Below are positions 54,698 to 59,198 of a stretch of 59,198 nt of DNA, piece after piece. The DNA comes from Marinagarivorans sp. (lineage in GTDB: Bacteria; Pseudomonadota; Gammaproteobacteria; Pseudomonadales; Cellvibrionaceae). The position numbers and the translations under genes were made by a program. The notes under the pieces were generated by a model, which saw nothing but the letters and a program-made list of their open reading frames with translations, did not search any database and was not told the origin of the DNA. Within the stretch, counting starts at the first letter, position 1. Every line of letters begins with the position of its first letter. The stretch lies in assembly GCA_028281865.1 (NCBI GenBank), contig JANQJB010000018.1:1-59198 (forward strand), given 5' to 3'.

Positions 54698-55033
54698 ATG
54701 GATCGATTGACGATATCAAAAGCCATTCACCAGCTAGAGGATTTAATCAATATTCTCGACAACGCTTATTGGGAGTCGTCTTCCATCACACACAAGGACC
54801 ATTTTTACGATTTGATTAAAGCTTACCAGCTTGAGATTAGTGAATTATCGAAACTTAGCGTTGATGATCACTATATGGCTTATGAACCTATTACAATTCA
54901 AGTTAAGAATACCCTAGCAAAACTTAAAATTATCCAGTCGAGCATCGAATCCTGGGCTCCGCGTTTTCAAACCGCAGATCAGCTAAGTCGGATAATGCCA
55001 AGCATCCTCAAACTGCTGACACCAGAGCCCTAA
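54698..55033 (+). CDS. hypothetical protein, mostly helical
   Basis: A 111-residue acidic protein, predicted nearly all helical (HQLEDLINILDNAYW, HFYDLIKAYQLEISELSKL, LAKLKIIQSSIESW). There is no signal peptide or membrane helix. I do not recognise a family. The frame has an ATG, normal-looking codon use, and stands alone 160 bp after tesB. Confidence 0.6.
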   Translation: MDRLTISKAIHQLEDLINILDNAYWESSSITHKDHFYDLIKAYQLEISELSKLSVDDHYMAYEPITIQVKNTLAKLKIIQSSIESWAPRFQTADQLSRIMPSILKLLTPEP

Positions 55034-55242
55034 CGGAGATTCCAAAGCTGTATTGGCACAGATTCCAACATAATCAAATTGAAGCTAAGGACGGCATAAC
55101 GGGTTATTTCAAGTAATCGAGATAAAAAAGGTTCAATCTTATATAAATTTGATTACTAACTCACAAAAATTATTGCTTTTTCGTTTAAAAAATGCGCTTA
55201 TTAGACTGGATGTTTCCCTGAAATGGGTAATACTTAAAGTAA

Positions 55243-55380
55243 CTGGTACCACACATCCCCCCCAAGTGTGTTTTGGTACTGGTAGAGTTGCTTGCAACTC
55301 GCTTTGAGGGTTTTTTAATCCTTAATGTTTCACTCCTAATGGTCCTAGCCCGGCGTTCCCCCGATCGTCGGGCTTTTTTT
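55243..55380 (+). ncRNA. candidate small RNA with C-rich loops
   Basis: Three structures follow in order. GTACCACACA (55246-55255) pairs with TGTGT...GGTAC (55067-type arms at 55267-55271 and 55275-55279), exposing a loop with seven consecutive C residues (55257-55263). GAGTTG/CAACTC forms a perfect tetraloop hairpin (55285-55300). AGCCCGGCG (55347-55355) pairs with CGTCGGGCT (55366-55374) around a loop with CCCCC, followed by TTTTTTT, a strong terminator. A weak -10 (TAATAC, 55228-55233) lies just upstream. No ORF of note lies inside. Exposed C-runs could pair with GGAGG ribosome-binding sites. Confidence 0.5.
55347..55380 (+). terminator. intrinsic terminator of the candidate small RNA
   Basis: A nine-pair stem with one G-U wobble, a 10-nt loop containing CCCCC and a seven-T tract. 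There is no adjacent upstream protein gene for it to serve, since the 111-residue ORF ends 314 bp earlier, which points to a separate transcript. Confidence 0.75.
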
Positions 55381-55796
55381 AGTCTACAAGAAACATCTAT
55401 CTTCTAAACCTTCGACGTCCTCCGTTTAAAGTTTTTTGACCAATGAGGTCAGTATTTCGATTACCCTGCAAAGGAATAAAATTGCAGGGAGCATCATTAA
55501 CAACAAAAACTGCTTGGTTTGGATTAACCCCCGTACGTGAATTAATCAAACACGCAAAAAGTTTGCAATATTTTCAGTTGAACAGATCAACTAATACACT
55601 CGGCTACAAAAACTCAACAATCGCAAACAATCAACAACAAAAAGATACACATTGGCAATTGTTCCAGAGTGAAGATAAACCAATACTTAAACTGCACCTT
55701 ATTAGGTTCTGCATCATTTTTGAGAGCCTATTAGCCCGCCAACAGTTATTGTAGGGCTAATAAAAATACTTAAATACTAGTTTTATCGTTAATCAT
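55381..55796. other. intergenic region after the small-RNA candidate
   Basis: Holds a weak 103-codon plus-strand frame (55443-55754) with no ribosome-binding site and no recognisable motif, which I do not call as a gene. CCCTGCAA/TTGCAGGG (55464-55471 with 55482-55489) and TATTAGCCC/GGGCTAATA (ending about 55763) are hairpins; the second may terminate a transcript. Confidence 0.35.
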
Positions 55797-56483
55797 ATGC
55801 GCTGTCGTAATTATTTGATTTTTGCGTTTGTTTTTCAGTTTACCAACAGTTCAATCGCGGCTCCCGCCGACGGCGGAGTTTCTCTCACAAACACTTTTTT
55901 AGTGGCTTCACAAATTTTTGCGGTTTTGGGTGCGTTTACCGCAGTGCTTTACTGCATTAGTGTAATGTTGCGTATTCGCTATCGCAATAAATTGTCACGT
56001 GCTAATGATGCAGCAAGATTATCGCTTGCAAACTCACGTGAAATTCACCCAATGTACACTGAAGAATGTATCGAGGACATCGTTTGTATAGCCTGCAGCG
56101 AGTTGTACAAGAGCTGGAACGCCCAAAATCTAGATCGGCTTTGCAATTACGTGACTGATACATTCAAATACAAAATAAAAACTCAGGAATTGGCGCGATG
56201 GCAAAAAAAAGGAATTCAGAAAACCTGCCGTATCGATGCGATTGATGACATCCGAGTTATCAGTTTTAATGCAGAACAAAAAAAATCAAAAGCCGTGATA
56301 AACATAAAGTCCGTTTCGTATTTCAGATACAAAAACTCCGGGAAAATATACAGCGGTTCAAATCGCCAGAGTGAAGAAACTCTAGTCCTGGATTTGATTT
56401 TTGAAAATGGGTGGAAAATAAATAAACTCAATAAACCACTACTGCCTTACTACATACCTAACATTTTGGCTTTTTCTGCCTAA
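55797..56483 (+). CDS. membrane-anchored protein, Tim44/NTF2-like C-terminal domain suspected
   Basis: A 228-residue protein. A signal peptide-like segment (NYLIFAFVFQFTNSSIAA) is followed by a transmembrane helix at about 34-57 (FLVASQIFAVLGAFTAVLYCISVML) and a basic RIRYRNKL stop-transfer. The C-terminal 140 residues (ELYKSWNAQNLDRLCNYVTDTFKYKIKTQE, later DLIFENGWKINKLNKPLLPYY) look like a Tim44/NTF2-type cone domain. Function unknown. It is a single gene on the plus strand before the tRNA genes. Confidence 0.6.
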   Translation: MRCRNYLIFAFVFQFTNSSIAAPADGGVSLTNTFLVASQIFAVLGAFTAVLYCISVMLRIRYRNKLSRANDAARLSLANSREIHPMYTEECIEDIVCIACSELYKSWNAQNLDRLCNYVTDTFKYKIKTQELARWQKKGIQKTCRIDAIDDIRVISFNAEQKKSKAVINIKSVSYFRYKNSGKIYSGSNRQSEETLVLDLIFENGWKINKLNKPLLPYYIPNILAFSA

Positions 56484-56789
56484 GTTAAAGTTACTGAGCG
56501 ATTACTCTAAAATCTGCAGTGGGGTTTGGAATCCAACTGATCGAAGAGGCTTGTCTTAAGCAGAGCATATATTGATAAAAACAGATCTGATAACGGAGAT
56601 TATGTCTTAACAATACAGATATGGAACGGGAAAAGTGGAATGTGGAATGTGGAATGTGGAATGTGGAATGTGGAATGTGGAATGTGGAATGTGGAAATCT
56701 TCGTTTTATGCTTTCGATTCCTTCAACTATTCTAATCCCTTCAATGATTTTGGCTTTTTGCAACTCAATGATTCGTCGCAGCTTGATAT
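56484..56789. other. intergenic stretch with heptanucleotide repeats
   Basis: Apart from the repeat at 56635-56690 I see no gene. Open frames through the repeat on both strands exist only because a 7-bp unit has no stop codon. This is also the downstream flank of tRNA-Asp (leftward), where no clear terminator is visible. Confidence 0.4.
56635..56697. repeat. heptanucleotide tandem repeat, eight GTGGAAT units
   Basis: GTGGAAT occurs eight times without error from 56635 to 56690, followed by a degenerate GTGGAAA. Perfect tandem repeats of this kind usually vary in copy number by slipped-strand mispairing. No gene depends on it visibly. Confidence 0.95.
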
Positions 56790-56866
56790 TGGCGGACCGG
56801 ACGGGACTCGAACCCGCGACCTCCGGCGTGACAGGCCGGCATTCTAACCAACTGAACTACCGGTCC
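56790..56866 (-). tRNA. tRNA-Asp(GUC)
   Basis: A 77-nt tRNA on the minus strand with encoded CCA (56790-56792). Acceptor GGACCGG pairs with CCGGTCC; the D arm is TAGTTCAGTTGGTTAGAATG; anticodon loop CTGTCAC gives GUC; T arm GCGGGTTCGA. It lies downstream of tRNA-Val in the same transcript. Confidence 0.97.
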
Positions 56867-57006
56867 GCATTATCAAACACTAAATATGGAGCGAAATCTA
56901 TTTCCCTTAAACGAATCGCCCCAAGCTAACTATTCAATACGCAACAAACTCAAAATTCAACAAGCCGTATTTTGTTCCAATCTACATCAAAAATCTAATG
57001 CAAAAT

Positions 57007-57082
57007 TGGTGGGTGGTACAGGGGTCGAACCTGTGACCTACGGCTTGTAAGGCCGTCGCTCTCCCAACTGAGCTAACCACCC
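57007..57082 (-). tRNA. tRNA-Val(UAC)
   Basis: A 76-nt tRNA on the minus strand with encoded CCA (57007-57009). Acceptor GGGTGGT pairs with ACCACCC; D arm TAGCTCAGTTGGGAGAGC; anticodon loop CTTACAA gives UAC; T arm ACAGGTTCGA. It is first in the tRNA-Val/tRNA-Asp transcript. Confidence 0.97.
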
Positions 57083-57098
57083 TCGCAAAGAGGGGCGC

Positions 57099-57126
57099 AT
57101 TCTACAATATGACGGGGTTATGTCAA
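57099..57126 (-). promoter_or_regulatory. promoter of the tRNA-Val/tRNA-Asp operon
   Basis: On the minus strand TTGACA (57126-57121) and TAGAAT (57104-57099) are 16 bp apart, followed by GCGCCCCTC, a GC-rich discriminator typical of growth-rate and ppGpp-controlled stable RNA promoters. The start falls about 10 bases upstream of tRNA-Val. Confidence 0.85.
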
Positions 57127-57199
57127 AGGGTTTTTCGCGCTTTTCTGCCTAAATATGAATGAGTTATGGCGGTTCTAAACACCGCTAACGCAGCTACTT

Positions 57200-57889
57200 T
57201 TACGGCAAAAACATCTTGAATGTGCCGCCGCCTAGCGGCAGACCGTTGCTCAACTGGATATAGCCAATTTTATCGTCCTGGAAATGCATCGCAGCGATTT
57301 TTTCTGCAAAATATAACCCTAAATGAGTATTGCCATCACCAATCACTGCTTCATCCACATTAACGGAGGGCTGATTTATCATTGCCGCCGGATAGCCCTC
57401 TCCGTCATCCGCAATTGTGATGCACAAGGCATTGTTAACCATCTCGGCAGTAAGCATTATCTTTTTCTTGGTGTAGCGGCAACAATTTACCAATACATTA
57501 TGTACGACATTACCCACTAAATCGGCATCCAAATACCACTCCAATAGATCATCACATTCGAAGCGCAGGTCTATGTGAGATTCATCCACTAAGCGATGAT
57601 TGCGTGCAATCTGATCTTCAAGAATATCAATTACAAAATGTTGATCAATCCGCAAAGGTAAATGGTTCTCTTGCATGCGGTATAAGGTAAGCAACTGAAC
57701 CAACTCGCTGTTTATTCGCGACGCTTCGTATTGCAAAGTATTGTAACGCTTCGACTGCTCCTGATTTTGCGGTGGGAAACTCTCGATTAGCCCCTCTACC
57801 GAGTTGAGCAACATGCCGAGCGAATTCTTCATATCGTGCACACTCGACGCCAATACATCTGAAAAATCAAAGTTATCATGCTGGTTCAT
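57200..57889 (-). CDS. cytoplasmic sensor histidine kinase
   Basis: A 229-residue kinase without membrane segments. A phosphoacceptor H18 is in SSVHDMKNSLGMLL, the DHp helices run to about residue 75, and the ATPase domain has an N-box (VVHNVLVNCCRYT), G1 box DDGEGYP (D161-P167) and G2-like GDGNTHLGLYFAEKIA (184-199). All catalytic marks are intact, unlike the kinase-like protein at 46.9 kb. The upstream gene encodes a receiver-TPR protein ending 14 bp before, so the two are probably partners. I chose ATG at 57889 over an upstream TTG. Confidence 0.85.
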   Translation of the reverse strand: MNQHDNFDFSDVLASSVHDMKNSLGMLLNSVEGLIESFPPQNQEQSKRYNTLQYEASRINSELVQLLTLYRMQENHLPLRIDQHFVIDILEDQIARNHRLVDESHIDLRFECDDLLEWYLDADLVGNVVHNVLVNCCRYTKKKIMLTAEMVNNALCITIADDGEGYPAAMINQPSVNVDEAVIGDGNTHLGLYFAEKIAAMHFQDDKIGYIQLSNGLPLGGGTFKMFLP

Positions 57890-57903
57890 AAGTAACCCTG
57901 GAC

Positions 57904-59198
57904 TCAAGTGGTCTCATCTACCATCTCGCATAAACGTTTATACCGACTAAATTGAGAGTAGTCGGGATCGATCAATTTGCCTACTAAATCGAGCGCATCA
58001 CGCATATCTTTTTCGACTTCAACACCACCGTCGCCAGCTTTGATTTTTCCCAGCAGTGTTTGCACAATATTCAGCTGAATACCGACATGCTTAGGAAACG
58101 AACGCCTGGCTTTGTCAAAGCACATCAGTGCCTCATCAAATAAATTCTGGTTGTACAAGTCGATTCCTTCGCGGTTGATCTTAGCCACCATGCTCTTATT
58201 CGCTTCACTGACGGGCTCGTTGAGCAGTGCGTCAAGCTTTTCCAAGGCGCTTTGATCATAGGCATATTGCTGCAAAAGTTTGCGCAGCAGGATATCAGCC
58301 TGCTCGTGTTCACCAATATCGTGCAAAGCGTATATCCGCTCAATGTCGATATCGATATCATTGTCCTCAAGCAATAAACACATGTCTTCATAGTGACTAA
58401 TGACACTGTGCGCCTTGTCTTGGTTACCTGATTTCAAATGTATACGACCTTCCACAAACCCCATCTGGATACTCTCTTTTTCACCACAGTCGAAATGCTC
58501 GCGAGCTGCGTGAATCGCGTTTATCGTCTCGTTGAGCAGGAAGGGATCATCCTCAAGTATTGAGTCCTGGGCCTTAGCGACAATACGCCCGAGGAGCAGA
58601 GCATCATCCATAGAGCCATGGACAGATTTTTCTCCTAGCTTTAAAGCTTTTTTCAATGCTCTGCAGGCGGTGCGCACGTCACCGCCCTGTTCGGCCAAAT
58701 GAGCAAGTTTCTTTTGACGTAAAATCGAATTAGGAGAGACCTCAGCAGAGCGTTGTACAACTTCAATGACTTTCTTCGGCTCACCTTGGCGTTCATAGTT
58801 ATCGACTAATGAGTCGTATGCAGGCAGGTAAAGGGGGTTATCATCAATGATTTCCTGTAAATCCTGCTGCGAACTAGCAAGCTCACCCTGCAATTGCTTT
58901 ACTCTCGCCATACCCAATTTAGCCCAATCGAGAGGCTTCACCTCCAATGCTTTAGCATAGAGCTTCTCAGCCTTATCGAGCTGATTCGATTCAATAAAAA
59001 GTTCACCGAGTAACTTTTGCGCCGGCAGTGCAGAACGGCCGCCGGAGATCGCCAGATCGGTCAAATGAATGATTGCGCTACGTTGATCACCCGCTTCAAT
59101 AGATTCAAGAGCCGGCTTCAATGGCGCGCGCTGATTTAGGAGACGCGTTAAGCGCTTTTCAAGCATCTGACCATTTATCGGTTTCGCCAGATAGTCGT
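57904..59198 (-). CDS. response-regulator receiver protein with TPR repeats, 5' end outside window
   Basis: The frame stays open to the right edge, so the N terminus is missing. The visible start reads DYLAKPINGQMLEKRLTRLL, the end of a receiver domain with the conserved Lys-Pro. About 400 residues follow as tetratricopeptide repeats (LLGELFIESNQLDKAEKLYAKALEVKPLDWAKLGMARV, AYDSLVDNYERQGEPKKVIEVVQ and others), with a last repeat ALMCFDKARRSFPKHVGIQLNIVQTLL. The output is likely protein-protein contact rather than DNA binding. It is cotranscribed with the downstream histidine kinase. The ATG at 59166 lies inside the receiver and is not the true start. Confidence 0.85.
   Translation of the reverse strand, partial: DYLAKPINGQMLEKRLTRLLNQRAPLKPALESIEAGDQRSAIIHLTDLAISGGRSALPAQKLLGELFIESNQLDKAEKLYAKALEVKPLDWAKLGMARVKQLQGELASSQQDLQEIIDDNPLYLPAYDSLVDNYERQGEPKKVIEVVQRSAEVSPNSILRQKKLAHLAEQGGDVRTACRALKKALKLGEKSVHGSMDDALLLGRIVAKAQDSILEDDPFLLNETINAIHAAREHFDCGEKESIQMGFVEGRIHLKSGNQDKAHSVISHYEDMCLLLEDNDIDIDIERIYALHDIGEHEQADILLRKLLQQYAYDQSALEKLDALLNEPVSEANKSMVAKINREGIDLYNQNLFDEALMCFDKARRSFPKHVGIQLNIVQTLLGKIKAGDGGVEVEKDMRDALDLVGKLIDPDYSQFSRYKRLCEMVDETT

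Noticed and set aside
55443-55754. A 103-codon plus-strand frame
   Set aside because: ATG without Shine-Dalgarno, strongly basic sequence without motif, and hairpins inside. Could be real but support is too weak.
56635-56697. Possible CRISPR array
   Set aside because: The unit is 7 bp without spacers, and no cas genes are present.
56491-56929. Open frames on both strands through the GTGGAAT repeat (for example PHSTFHI repeats)
   Set aside because: They exist because the heptamer lacks stop codons; one also runs into tRNA-Asp. No start context.

Overview
The window is a 59 kb piece of a gammaproteobacterial chromosome. The base composition is moderate, somewhat AT-leaning. Gene content and order (yceD-rpmF-plsX-fabD-fabG-acpP-fabF-pabC-mltG-tmk-holB-pilZ-tatD without fabH; rluC and rne divergent; etfBA opposite an ETF-quinone oxidoreductase gene; tusDCBE behind a yccA-like gene) resemble Pseudomonadales/Cellvibrionales. 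A marine Cellvibrionaceae-type bacterium (Saccharophagus/Teredinibacter relatives) is my best guess, but no rRNA or species marker is present. Nearly all of the window is core chromosome. No phage, transposase, CRISPR array or classical defence island was seen.

Layout. 1-1466: N-terminal part of a TonB-dependent receptor running off the left edge. 1.8-4.4 kb (minus): avtA and yihY. 4.5-7.8 kb (plus): arsC, wrbA, a DUF2069 membrane protein and sppA. 7.9-8.4 kb: a small segment between two identical 16-bp direct repeats, holding a 17-bp palindrome, a promoter with structured leader, and a 67-residue His-rich membrane microprotein. 8.5-12.7 kb: thrH, a cysH of the APS-reductase type, cysB, a TauE/SafE permease and a Usp protein. 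13.0-16.7 kb (minus): a cytosolic 5'-nucleotidase, an alanine/glycine:cation symporter, a D-cysteine desulfhydrase-like enzyme, and yajC without secDF. 17.0-20.8 kb (minus): a GAF-AraC regulator, bcp, mdh and a dimeric dUTPase. 21.0-22.8 kb (plus): a PAP2 phosphatase and an MJ1255-type glycosyltransferase, followed by a 269-bp element with 33-bp terminal inverted repeats.

23.0-33.4 kb (minus) is the fatty-acid/cell-envelope/replication operon. It runs from yceD through fab genes to tatD and contains an internal terminator after acpP. 33.5-35.8 kb holds maf(yceF), a phosphoglycolate-phosphatase-like HAD enzyme and rluC. A 975-bp divergent leader precedes rne (RNase E, 970 aa). Behind rne lies tRNA-Ser(UGA) followed by a tandem array of about 174-bp structured repeats. 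40.5-42.7 kb encodes a Bax-inhibitor-1 protein and the sulfur relay proteins TusD, TusC, TusB and TusE, needed for 2-thiouridine in tRNA. yjbQ and trmA follow; trmA is a second tRNA modification enzyme.

44.7-54.5 kb: the periplasmic protease Prc, a large membrane protein built like a hybrid histidine kinase but lacking catalytic residues, etfA-etfB, the ETF-ubiquinone oxidoreductase, a lipoprotein and acyl-CoA thioesterase TesB. Together, ETF, ETF-QO and TesB point to fatty-acid oxidation and acyl-CoA turnover. 54.7-59.2 kb: two poorly characterised proteins, a candidate small RNA with C-rich loops, an eight-unit heptanucleotide repeat, tRNA-Asp and tRNA-Val genes under a stringent-type promoter, and a histidine kinase next to a receiver-TPR protein cut by the right edge.

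The items most worth a second look are the degenerate hybrid kinase (46.9-49.1 kb), the tRNA-Ser repeat array (39.7-40.2 kb), the 269-bp inverted-repeat element (22.75-23.02 kb), the direct-repeat-bounded microprotein segment (7.9-8.4 kb) and the C-rich-loop RNA candidate (55.2-55.4 kb).
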